A stretch of DNA of 64,000 bases from Sapria himalayana (Eukaryota > Streptophyta > Magnoliopsida > Malpighiales > Rafflesiaceae). Both the position numbers and the translations under genes were made by a program. Location: contig JAREIK010002425.1 in NCBI GenBank assembly GCA_029783825.1, positions 124,001 through 188,000 of the forward strand, read 5' to 3'. Under the pieces are notes generated by a model. The model saw only the letters and a program-made list of their open reading frames with translations, ran no database searches and was not told the DNA's origin. Below are positions 1 through 10,260 of this stretch, one piece after another (position 1 is the stretch's first letter; each line of letters begins with the position of its first letter).

Positions 1-3000
1 TTAATTTTTTTTCAAATGTCAATATAATATTTATTTATAATAATCTTAATAATTATAATTCATTTAAATTCAATATGAATAATTATATTCTAGATATTAG
101 AATTATGATCAAAAAATAAATTAATAAACTATTATTAATAAAATAGTTATTATTTAAAAAGTATTTGCAAAATCTAAATTTATTCAAATCAAAGTAAAGT
201 ATATTACTAAATAATAATTTTTTTTAATGTTTTGCTTTTTTTATAACTTTATATTTTTGTTATTAAAAATAAATTTTTTAAATTATATTTGTCTCACACA
301 TAATTTATTTTGTAATTTATAATTCTATAATAATAAACTACTAAATAATTACAATGAATATTTAAAATTATAATGAATACAAATAAAATTGTGATTTATT
401 ATTTATTATTCAGGATATACCGGTTTAATGGTTTAAGTATTAAGGTGTTTTGTGGTTTATGAGTTTAGTGATTTATAGTTTTTTTAAAAAAAGAAATAAT
501 AATAAATTTAATTTTTTGATTTTTTTTATTTTTGAAATTTGTAACCTTTGAAAATATAACAATATTTAATTTTTTTTAAATGTGGAAATAATATTTATTT
601 ATAATAATCTTAATAATTATATATAATATAAACATAATATAAATAATTTTATTGATAGATATTATAAGAATGATTAATAAATAAATTAATAAACTTGTAT
701 TTATAAGAATGATATAAATTAAAATATAATTGTAAAATCTAAAATGATTCAAAATCAAAATAAGATATATTATTAAATAATAATTATTTATTTTTAAAAT
801 TTTGCCTCTTTTTATGAGCATTTTTGTTGATGAAAAATAAATTATTTAAATTATATATGTCGCACTAATAATTTTTTTTTAATTTATATTTCTATAAAAA
901 TAAACTGATAAATAATTAAAATGAATATTTAAAATTATATTGAATATTAATAAAACTGAGATTTATGATTTATTATTTAGACTATACTAATTTAATGTTT
1001 TAAGTAATTATGAGCTTCGGGGTTTAGGAGTTTAGTCAATTTAGTATTTAGTCATTTAGTGGTTTATAGGTTTTATATAAAAAATAAAATAACAAAAAAT
1101 TTATTTTTGTTATTTTTTCTAATTTTTGAACGTTATAACCTTTGAAAATATAATAATTTTTAAATTTTTTTTGAAAAGTGAATACAATATGAAGTTATAA
1201 TAAGCATAATAATTATATATCATATAAATTCAATAAAAAAATTTTTATTAATATTTTTTATAATAATGATCATAAATAAGTAATAACCTATTATTAATAA
1301 GATAAGTAATATTTAAAATATATTTGTAAAACCTAAAATTTCTCAAAATCAAGGTGAAATATTTTACTAAATATTAATTTTAAATTTTTAAATTTTTGTA
1401 TCCATTTATAAGCCTATATATTTTTTGATGAAAAATAAATTATTTAAATAATATTTGTATGACTATTAATTTATTTTGTAATTTATATTTCTATAAAATT
1501 AAACTAATAAATAATTAAAATGTATATTTAAAATTATAATAAATACTAATAAAAATAAGATTTATGATTTATTATTTAGGGTATAACTATTTATTTATTT
1601 AACGTTTTTTGTGGTTTTCGGGTTAAGGAGTTTATTGATTTATATGTTTAAACATATAGGTGTTTATAGGTTTTATTTTAATCAATAAAATAACAAAAAA
1701 AATTATTTTTATGAATTTTCGTGATTTTCAAAGGTTATAACCTTTCAAAATATAATAATTTTTTAATAGTTCTAAAATATGAATACAATACTTAGTTATA
1801 ATAATCTTAATAATTATATTTGTTGTAGATTAAATATAAAAAAATGTATTAATATATATTATAAAAATGATCAAAAAATAAATTTTAAACTATTATTAAT
1901 AAGATAGATATTAATTAAAATATATTTGCAGAACCCAAAATAATTCAAAATCAAAGTAAATTATTTTACTAAACAAAATTTTAAATTTTTGAAATTTTGT
2001 TTATTTTTATAAGCTTATTTTTTTTCCTTAAAAATTATTTATTTAAATTATATCAGTCTCACTCATTATTTATTTTGTAATTAATATTTCTATAAAAAAC
2101 TAAAAAATAATTAAAATGAATATTTAAAATTATAATGAATACAAATAAAAATGAGATTTATTATTTATTATTTATTATTTAGGTTATATAGGTTTAATGG
2201 TTTAAGTATTTAGGGGGTTTCGGGGTTTAGGAGTCTAGAGATTTAAATGTTTGGTATTTAGTGGTTTATAAGTTTTATTTAAATAATAAAATAATAAAAA
2301 ATTACTTATGTTATTTTTTATCATTTGTTAAGGTTTAAACCTTTGAAAATATAATAATTTTTAAATTGTTTTCAAATGTAAATATAATATTTAGTTATAA
2401 TAACTTAATAATTATTAAACATTTTAATTGAATATAAGTAATTTTATTGTTCGATATTATAAAAATGATTAAATAATAAATTAATAAACTATTATTAATA
2501 AGATTGATCGCAACTTAAAATGTTATTGCAAAACTTATATATGATGTTTCAAAATCTAAGTAAAATATATTACTAAATAATAATTTTTTGATTAAAAATA
2601 AATTATTAAAATTATATTTGTCTCACTCATTATTTATATTGTGATTGATATTTCTATAAAAAATAAACAAATAAATAATTAAAATGAATATTTAAAATTA
2701 TAATGAATACAAATTAAAATGAGATTTGTGATTTATTATATAGGGTATACCAGTTTAATGGTTTGATTATTTAGGAGTTTTTTCGTTTAGGAGTTTAGCA
2801 ATTTATGTTTTTAGGCATTTAGTCGTTTATAGGTTTTATTTATATAATAAAAATTTAAAATTCTATTTTTGATTTTTTTTGATTTTCAAAGGTTATAACC
2901 TTAGAAAATAAAATAATTTTTAAAATTTTTTGAAATGTGAATACCATGTATAATTATATTAATCTTACTAATTCAATATCATATAAATTCAATATAAATA

Positions 3001-4058
3001 ATTTTAATGATATATATTATAATAATGATCAAAAATTAAATTAATAAACTATTATAAATAATATAAATATTAATTAAAATATATTTACATAACACAAAAT
3101 GATTCAAATGCAAATCAAAAGATATTACTAAATAATAATATTTAATTTTTAAAATTTTCTTTTTTTATAAGCTTATATTTTTTTTATTAAAATAAATTAT
3201 TTAAATAATATTTGTCTCACTCGAAATCTATTTTGTAATTAATATTTTTTAAAAATTAAACTATAAATAATTAAAATGAATATTTAAAATTATAATAAAT
3301 AGAAATAAAAATGAGATTTATTATTTATTAAGTAGTATATAGCTGTTAACAGGTTTATGTATTTAGGGGTTTCGGGATTTATGAGCCTACTGATTTAAGT
3401 AAGTAAGCATTTAATGATCTATAGGTTTTATTTAAAAAATGAAATAATAAAAAAATTATTTTTATTATTTTTTCTCATTTTTTATGGTTATAAACATTAA
3501 AAATATAATAATTTTTAATTTTTTTTTCAAAAGCGAATTCAATATTTAGTTATAATAATCATTATATTTATATATCATATAAATTCAATATAAACTATTT
3601 TATTGATAAATATTCTAATAATGATCAGAAAATAAATTAATAATCTATTATTAATAAGATAGATATCAATTATAATATAATTACAAAACCTAAAATGAAT
3701 CAGAAGCAAAACAAAATATATTACGATATAATAATTTATTGTTTTGAAAATTTTTTTTCTTTTAAAAATTTATATATATTATTTTGATGAAAAATAATTT
3801 ATATAAATTATATTTGTTTAACTCATTATTTATTTTGTAATTAATATTTATATAAAAATAAATAAATAAATAATTAAATTTGAATATTTAAAATTATAAT
3901 GAAAAAAAAATGAAATTTATTCTTTATTATTTAGGATATACCTGTTTAATTTAAATTAGATCTGTCTCACTAATAATTTATTTTGTAATTATTATTTCAA
4001 TAAAAATAAACTGATAAATAATTAAAATAAAAATTAAAATTATACTGAATAATTAAAA
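1..4058 (+). repeat. AT-rich satellite array, block F1 (forward monomers)
   Basis: Tandem monomers of about 600 bp. The central dyad (GGTTATAACC or a mutated form) recurs near 541, 1132, 1733, 2335, 2891 and 3487, giving spacings of about 560-600 bp. Each monomer carries, in order, a telomere-like heptamer block ending GCATTTAGTGGTTTATAGG, a poly-A/T stretch, the dyad, a stretch with TTAGTTATAATAATC, and an ATTTGTCTCACTC-type segment before the next heptamer block. Successive monomers belong to different subtypes, and the subtype order here matches that at about 19.2-23.7 kb. After 3930 the array passes into a duplicated ATCTGTCTCAC segment and is cut by insert A. No coding sequence is supported; ATG-initiated frames here are AT-rich chance frames repeated from monomer to monomer. 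Confidence 0.93.
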
Positions 4059-5163
4059 TAATTTATTTTGTTCCTCTCTCAACTCTAGAATGATTGCTAA
4101 AGCTCTAACCAAAATAATATGAGCTTTTAATTTATCTCTATTATGTCTCATCATATATGATGTTGAATCACAGGGCTATCAAAGGTAATTTAACTCATGT
4201 ACGCTAACAGACCAAACCAAAGTTGTACCCCTATGTGTTGAAATAACTAGTTGTTGAAGATGCTATTTATATTGATTATTGTAATTTCTTCTAAAATATC
4301 TCTCATGCACACACTCAAAGCAATTTTTTTAAAACATAGTTCACCTCTAAAAAAATAACAACCTCGTAGCCTATTAGAACAAACTAGCCAGTGGGTGGTT
4401 TGAGCAGGGCAAGAAGTATGGGCTCTCTTTCAATCAAGAATCTAAAAATTTATTTTATTGGCATGTCTAAGCCTTTTTTTTATATCCTCAGGGATATGAA
4501 AAGTATCATTTCTTTCTTTTTATATTAAATGAGTTATGTTTACAAGCTCACAATACCCAAAAAGGTGTAAATGAATCATATTCAAATGTATAAAAGGTAT
4601 TAATCATTGCTCAAAATATTAGTTTTGCATATTGACACTTGAGGTCACAAATCAAAGAAAAAGCCATTGTGATAATTCAATTCCCAAGAATTTTAGCTAT
4701 AGAAAGTTATAAAGAGTAGTACTCGAGCTTTAACTATTTCTAGGGTCATGACTTTTACTCTTGAGGAATGTCCAAAGTTACAATCATTCCTTGTCCAATG
4801 ACTTTGCAATATAAAGATAAAATGCACAAGCTATGGTCATATCCAATACTGTGACCCAGTATTATAGTGATTAAATATGTATTCATGATCATTCTTAGCG
4901 CCATAACAATATGTTCAACAGAGAGACACAATTTATGGCATATTCTCATCGATATGATTTTGTGTTCTAGAGACAAAATATACAATCAGGACCATTGCTA
5001 ATGCTACAATAATCTAAAGCAAGAAAGAGACTGAATCCTTTACTCACCGCTTGAGTCTTGAATTTGTGTTACATATACAAAAAGATAAATCTGTGACATT
5101 ACTAAAAGTTGTGAATTTCAATTTAAATTTAACACTTAGTCATTTGATTATAATAGTGCAAAA

Positions 5164-5255
5164 TATGAGATTTAGGATTTAGGCTTTATGGACTAGGGTT
5201 ATAGTTTATGGTTTAAGGTTTAGGATTTAAAGTTTAGGGTTTATGGTTTTTTTTT
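5164..5255 (+). repeat. Degenerate telomere-like (TTTAGGG-type) tract in insert A
   Basis: Imperfect heptamers such as TTTAGGATTTAGG, AGGGTTATAG, GGTTTAGG and TTTAGGGTTTATGG run for about 90 bp and lead into a T-rich tract. The same tract is present in reverse complement in insert B at about 56823-56930. The unit matches the plant telomere repeat TTTAGGG but is too degenerate to be a recent telomere addition. Confidence 0.6.
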
Positions 5256-5439
5256 GTTTTTTTTGGAAAATACACACTTTATTTATCATTTAGGCACACA
5301 ACTTACAAGAGACTAAAAAGCCGACTAATTTAGGCTAGCCCACCAAATCCTATGCACCTTAATGATTCTATGCATAAAATACATAAAAAAACATAATGCC
5401 TAATAATTCCAAGCATACGAATACAACTAAAATCACATG

Positions 5440-6385
5440 GAATTCCAGGACATCAGAGTTGGCATTGAGTTATTATGCTAACTGCATCCTTTCCATTCGG
5501 ATTTGTCCAAGCCTTTTGGAGGAACCTGAATGATGCACCATATTAAAACTATGCTATTATAAGATTGTTCATGGGTGTGACATACAGCATCAAGCATTTT
5601 TCTATGTCATTGCTATGCAATGGAATGCATGTAAAACTGAATACCCATAAATCCACAAGTCCATATCTACGACACTTTGTCAATTCATTCTCACCTCTAA
5701 ATTCCACATTCTTTTGCTCCAATGATCCTCAAAAGAGTATCTCTTGGGTTAGAATGCTTCCATTTCGAGCTCCAAGAAGTGTCAGTATGTTGCACCGACA
5801 AAATATCAAAAAATATGCATACATCGATGTGCATGTGTGATGAGATCAATCTCATAGTCTAATTATCTACGCGTACAACCAGCTATAATACAAATAAAAT
5901 TACAAAATGCTATAAAGATTGGTCTTCTGCTCCCGCAAGTGTTGCATCGCCTAATGTGTAATTACAAAATGCATTAGTAGGCCCCACTTAGAGATACTCA
6001 TGGGTCCAGTTTCCGTTATTGCATCCTACTTAGAGAATAGACAAGATTGTGTGTGTGAGTATCTCATGATCCATCTCTACAAGTACATGGTGCATACAAA
6101 GACCAAAATACAAATAAGACTACAAATATTAACTACAAGTTTGAATCATTCGCTCCCGTGTGGCTGGTCTGGACTCCTTTGCTTCCTGGCCCTGCTTGGT
6201 GATGCTTCAGATTTTGCCGGCTCTCCAATTAATCATGGATTTCTTGCTACTTCTGTTGGGCGACAGTTCGGTGGCCCTCTATGCTACATGATAGGGCTAG
6301 TGGTACCCACTCCTAGCTACTCCTGGGTTTACTTCCGACCACTTTGCTCGGTTTCATCAGTTGTCAGAATATTATCATCCCTGCT
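5440..6385. other. Segment of insert A missing from insert B
   Basis: The two inserts align up to about GGAATTCCAGG (near 5441-5451), and alignment resumes at TGCTAGTGGGGCCCTCTACA (near 6388). About 940 bp between these points exists only in insert A. The segment holds two related subsegments, each with AATACAAATAA...CTCCCG (near 5890-5935 and 6107-6157), so it is itself partly repetitive. Its 3' half (6160-6380) is the most GC-rich part of insert A. No protein domain is recognised. A deletion in B is simpler than an insertion in A because the segment has no terminal repeats or flanking duplication. Confidence 0.6.
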
Positions 6386-6536
6386 TGCTAGTGGGGCCCT
6401 CTACAATATGGTGGCACATACTTCTGGCTGCTTCCAGGACTTGCTGGCCCATCTAAATGCTACACCAAAATGGACATGAATATGTGCACGTGTGTACTTT
6501 GGTCCGTCGCTATGTGTGTGTGGTGCAGCAGTATCA

Positions 6537-6970
6537 GGGTTTAGGAGTTTATTAATTTAAGTATTTGTGTATTTTGTGGTTTATAGGTTTTATTTAAATA
6601 ATTAAATAAATAAAATTATTTTTATGATTTTTTCTCATTTTCAAGGTTATAACCATTGAAAATATTATAATTTTTAATTTTTTTTCAAATGTTAATACAA
6701 TATTTAATTATAATAATCATAAAAATTAAATATCATGTAAATTCAATATAAATAATTGTATATATCGATATTATAATACTGATCATAAAATAGATTAATA
6801 AACTTTAATTAATAGGATATATATTAATTAAAATAGATTTGCAAACCCTAAAATGTTTCAAAATCATAGTAAAATATATTACTAAATAATAATTAATTAT
6901 TCTTTTACTAAATAATAATTTATCATAGTAAAACCTAAAATAATAATTTATTATTCTTTTTAAAATATAT
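6537..6970 (+). repeat. AT-rich satellite, remainder of block F1
   Basis: One forward monomer resumes at GGGTTTAGGAGTTTATT directly after insert A. It carries the heptamer block, the TGTGGTTTATAGG landmark, a dyad at about 6644 (CAAGGTTATAACCATTG, one base lost from the left arm) and the ATTACTAAATAATAATT segment, then dissolves into a scrambled junction from about 6895. The flank beside insert A matches, in reverse complement, the satellite beside insert B at about 56400-56465. Confidence 0.88.
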
Positions 6971-6985
6971 CATAGTAAAATATAA
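6895..6985. other. Scrambled junction where array orientation flips F to R
   Basis: Forward satellite ends and inverted satellite begins. Between them ATCATAGTAAAA occurs three times in about 115 bp (near 6864, 6913 and 6971), and ATTATTCTTTT with adjacent AATAATAATT is also duplicated. Beyond about 6985 the sequence reads ATAAAAAGAGGCAAAATTTT, a segment of the inverted monomer. Repeated short copies at an inversion point suggest template switching during repair. Confidence 0.7.
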
Positions 6986-7475
6986 GATCATAAAAAGAGG
7001 CAAAATTTTTAAAACAAAATATTATTATTTAGTAATTTATTTTAATTTAATTTTGAATAATATTTTTAAAGGTTATAACCTTCAAAAAATAGATAAAATC
7101 ACTTAAGGCATAAACACTTAAATGACTAAACACCAAAACAACTAAATTCTTAAACCATTAAACCTGTATATCCTGAATAATAAATAATAAATCTCAATTT
7201 TATTTGTATTCATTATAATTTTAAATATTTATTTTAATTATTTATTAGTTTATTTTTATAGAAAATAAATTACAAACTAATTTATGAGGAAGACCAATAT
7301 AATTTAAATAATTTATTTTCAATAACAAAAATATAAACTTATAAAAAAACCAATATATTAAAAAAATTATTATTTAGTAATATATACTTTGATTTTGAAT
7401 AAATTTAGATTTTGCAAAAATATTTTAAATAAAATCTCTCATATTAAAAATAGTTTATTAATTTTTTTATTGATC
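6971..7475 (-). repeat. AT-rich satellite, inverted block R1 (left part)
   Basis: Monomers in inverted orientation, recognised by CACTTAAATGACTAAACACC-type complemented heptamers and CCTGAATAATAAATAATAAA. The first monomer is short: the segment between TTTTGAATAAT and the dyad (about 7070) has been lost. The block is interrupted after the first copy of a 27-bp repeat that flanks the organelle-like insertion. Confidence 0.85.
7449..7475. repeat. 27-bp direct repeat, left copy (flanks 508-bp insertion)
   Basis: The 27 bases are identical to 7984-8010, beginning AATAGTTTATTAATTTTTTT and ending TTGATC. They are satellite sequence, and joining either copy to the outer flanks reconstructs a normal monomer. 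The repeat is thus a duplication of the insertion site. Confidence 0.85.
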
Positions 7476-7983
7476 TAACCGTTGATTCCATGTCCTCTTA
7501 ATCGGGGCACCGGTTTTTTTCTTGTTTTCAACTAGGTCTTTTCCCCTCGTGGTTAAACATGAGTTTGGAAATGCTCATTCTGTACATCTCCTCGTCAATC
7601 TGTGCATGAGCTTCTGGGCTATGTCTCACTTACCCTCTTTAGTAGAGATCAACTGCTTATACTGGAATGAAGATATGTTATCCAAGCCTCGGGCTTAATC
7701 CGTATTAATGGTTATCAACTACTGGCATTGTGGGGTAAGATTTCTTTGACATAGAATGATGTCCCTCGGAAGGTTTAGCTACGTCCTGTAATAACTTTCT
7801 ACAAGCGGGCAACTGACTACCTCTCTGTCTCCTCTTGATGGAGTGAGTTTCATCGTATAAGAGACGGGTCGGTGGGCAAGTGAGCTGATCTCGCCTTTGT
7901 TGATCCGCTTGAAGAGAGTTCTCACGACCCACGCGATCGTTTATTCCCAAGCGATAGAGAATACAAAGCACACAAGGCGCATG
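7476..7983. other. 508-bp GC-richer fragment, possibly organellar (NUMT-like)
   Basis: Composition changes abruptly to balanced base use (for example TCGGGGCACCGG and CGACCCACGCGATCG), then returns to satellite. It lies between perfect 27-bp direct repeats of satellite sequence. It has no terminal inverted repeats, no poly-A tail and no TG..CA ends. The texture resembles plant mitochondrial intergenic or unassigned-ORF DNA, but this is an impression, not a match. A minus-strand frame at 7705-7971 (88 codons, starting MLCILYRLGINDR) spans most of it, contains no domain I recognise, and may be a fragment of an organellar reading frame. A nuclear or transposon fragment is the alternative. Confidence 0.45.
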
Positions 7984-8010
7984 AATAGTTTATTAATTTT
8001 TTTATTGATC
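7984..8010. repeat. 27-bp direct repeat, right copy
   Basis: Perfect copy of 7449-7475. It continues directly into normal inverted satellite (ATTATTATAATATC...). Confidence 0.85.
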
Positions 8011-10004
8011 ATTATTATAATATCTTGCAATGTGATTATTTATATTGATTTTAAATGGCTTATATTTATTAAGATTATTATAACTAAATATTATATTTAC
8101 ATTTGAAAAAAAATTAGAAATTTTTATATTTTCAAAGGTTATAACCTTCAAAAATTAGAAAAAAAAAATAAAAATAAATTTTTTGCTATATCATTGTTTA
8201 AATAAAACTTATAAACCACTAAATGCCTAAACACTTAAAAATCTAAACTCGTAAACACAAAAGCTCCTAAATACATAAAACTTTAAACTCGTAAACCTTA
8301 ATATAATTTAAATAATATATTTTTCAACAAAAAAAAATATAAGCTTATAAAAAGAAGCAAAAATTAAAAAAACAAAAATTATTACTTGGTAATAAATTTT
8401 ACTTTGATTTTGAATAATTTTAGGTTTTGTATTTATATTTTAATTTATATCTATCATATTAATAATAGCATATTAATTTATTTTTTGATAATTGATATCA
8501 TTTCTATCAATAAAATTGTTTATATTTAGTTTATATTTATATAATTATAATGATTCTTATTACAAAATATTGTATTCACATTTTTAAAAAAATTTAAAAT
8601 TATTATCTTTTCAAAGGTTATAACCTTTTAAAATGTGATAAAATATCAAAAATAGTTTTTTTGTTATTTTAATGTTTAAATAAAACCTATAAACCACTAA
8701 ATGTCTAAAAACATAAATCGCTAAAGTCATAAACGAAAAAACCTCTAAATACTTAAAATATTAAACTGGTATACATTAATAATAATTAATAAATCTCATT
8801 TTAATTTTTATTCAGTATATTTTTAAATTTTTATTTTAATTATTTATCAGTTTATTTTTATAGAAATATTAATTACAAAATAAATTATTAGGGAGACAGA
8901 TCTAATTTAAATTAGACTGTTATACCCAAAATAATAACGAATAAATCTCATTATATTTTTTTTCATTATAATTTTAAATATTCATTTTAATTATTTATTT
9001 GTTTATTTTTTTATAAATATTAATTAAAAAATAAAATATGAGTTAGACTAATATAATTTATATAAATTAATTTTATTCAAAAAAATATTGATAAACTTTT
9101 TAAAAGAAAAAAAAATTTCAAAACAACAAATTATTATATAGTAATATATTTTAATTTCTTCTGAATCATTTTAGGATTTTTTATTATATTTTAATTGATA
9201 TCTATCTTATTAATAATAGATTATTAATTTATTTTTTGATCATTATTAGAATTTTTATCGATAAAATTATTTATATTGAATATAAATGATATATAAATAT
9301 AATGATTATTATAACTAAATATTGAATTCACTTTTGAAAAAAAATTTAAAAATTATTATATTTTCAAAGGTTATAACCTTTGAAAATATCAAAAAAAAAT
9401 AAAAATAAATATTTTGTTATTTTAATTTTTAAATTAAACTTATAAACCACTAAATGCATACAGAGTTATATCAGTAAACTCCTAAGGCCCGTATTGCCTA
9501 AATACATAAACCATTAAACCACTATATGCTATTTAATAATTAAAAATCTATTTTATATTTCAATTTATTATTATTTTAAATATAAATTTTAATTATTTAT
9601 AAGTTTATTTTTATGTAAATATTTATTACAAAATAAATTATGAGTGAGACAAATATAATTTAATTAATTTATTTTTAATCAAAAAAAAATATACGCTTAT
9701 AAAAGTAATAAAAATTTAAAAATTAAAAATTATTATCCAGTAATATTTTTTACTTTAATTTTGAATCAATTTGACTTATGTAAATATTTTTTAAATAATA
9801 TTAATCTTATTATTAATAGTTTATTAATTTAATTTTTGATCATTATTATAATATCTATTAATAAAATTGTTTATATTGAATTTATATGATGTATAATTAT
9901 TAAAATTATTATAACTAAATATTGTATTCACATTTCAAAAAATTTTAAATATTATTATATTTTCAAAGGTTATAACCTATGAAAATTAATATATATTATA
10001 TATT

Positions 10005-10260
10005 TTAAAATATTATTATATATCATATATTATTATATGATATATATTTAAAATATTATTATTATTAATGAATATTATTAATATTTAAAATATTATTAAG
10101 AAAATTACATATAACATATGATATATATCATAGGTTATAACCTATGATATATTGTTATTAATAAAATTTATTATATTATTATAAGATAAATATTTAAAAT
10201 ATTATTATATTTTAATTATTATAATAACTAAATATTATTATATTATTATAACATATGAAA
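10005..10260. repeat. Local AT-rich expansion with a perfect 30-bp palindrome
   Basis: About 250 bp of TATTATAT, ATATTTAAAATATTATT and similar short units is inserted just after a dyad (9968). It includes a second dyad enlarged to a perfect 30-bp palindrome at 10123-10152, with arms ATATATCATAGGTTA. ATTTAAAATATTATT-type segments recur several times. No other monomer in the window carries this expansion, so it arose locally from the sequence around the dyad, probably by slippage or template switching. Confidence 0.7.

Larger units (their letters stand above)
4059..6536 (-). other. Insert A: non-satellite repeat, inverted copy of insert B
   Basis: A 2.48-kb island of more balanced composition interrupts a satellite monomer. 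It aligns in reverse complement with 56466-58028: the outer end TTGTTCCTCTCTCAACTCTA matches the reverse complement of the end near 58010, and the inner end around CGCTATGTGTGTGTGG matches near 56490. About 85 bp of the host monomer, between the ACTGAAT segment and the GGGTTTAGG block, is missing at the site, and I see no target duplication or terminal inverted repeat. It includes a degenerate telomere-like tract (5164-5255) and a middle part (about 5440-6385) absent from insert B. I do not recognise a gene. The open frames inside (minus strand 4755-4985; plus strand 5565-5840 and 6000-6479) show no known domain. It could be an old transposon fragment or captured genomic DNA. The strand is given so that its orientation matches insert B on plus. 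Confidence 0.75.

Noticed and set aside
576..821. Short frames rich in Ile, Asn, Tyr, Lys, Phe and Leu scattered through the satellite (also at 11142-11363, 19701-19931, 21287-21559, 23633-23884, 27093-27359, 44053-44235, 58437-58670, 60146-60328 and others)
   Set aside because: They recur at the same place in many monomers, occur on both strands, have no motif beyond what AT-rich codons give, and are broken in sister monomers. They are translations of the repeat.
4755..4985. Minus-strand 76-codon frame in insert A, similar to the 81-codon frame at 57106-57351 in insert B
   Set aside because: Similarity follows from the two inserts being duplicates. About eight of nine differences change the amino acid, no domain is recognised and no gene structure surrounds it.
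6000..6479. 159-codon plus-strand frame in insert A with hydrophobic stretches
   Set aside because: The duplicate in insert B does not keep this frame on the homologous strand; its longest frame there is on the opposite reading and joins different sequence. No motif supports a protein.
4059..6536. Insert A as an LTR retrotransposon or solo LTR
   Set aside because: I see no TG..CA ends, no 5-bp target duplication, no primer-binding site or polypurine tract, and about 85 bp of the host monomer are missing at the site.
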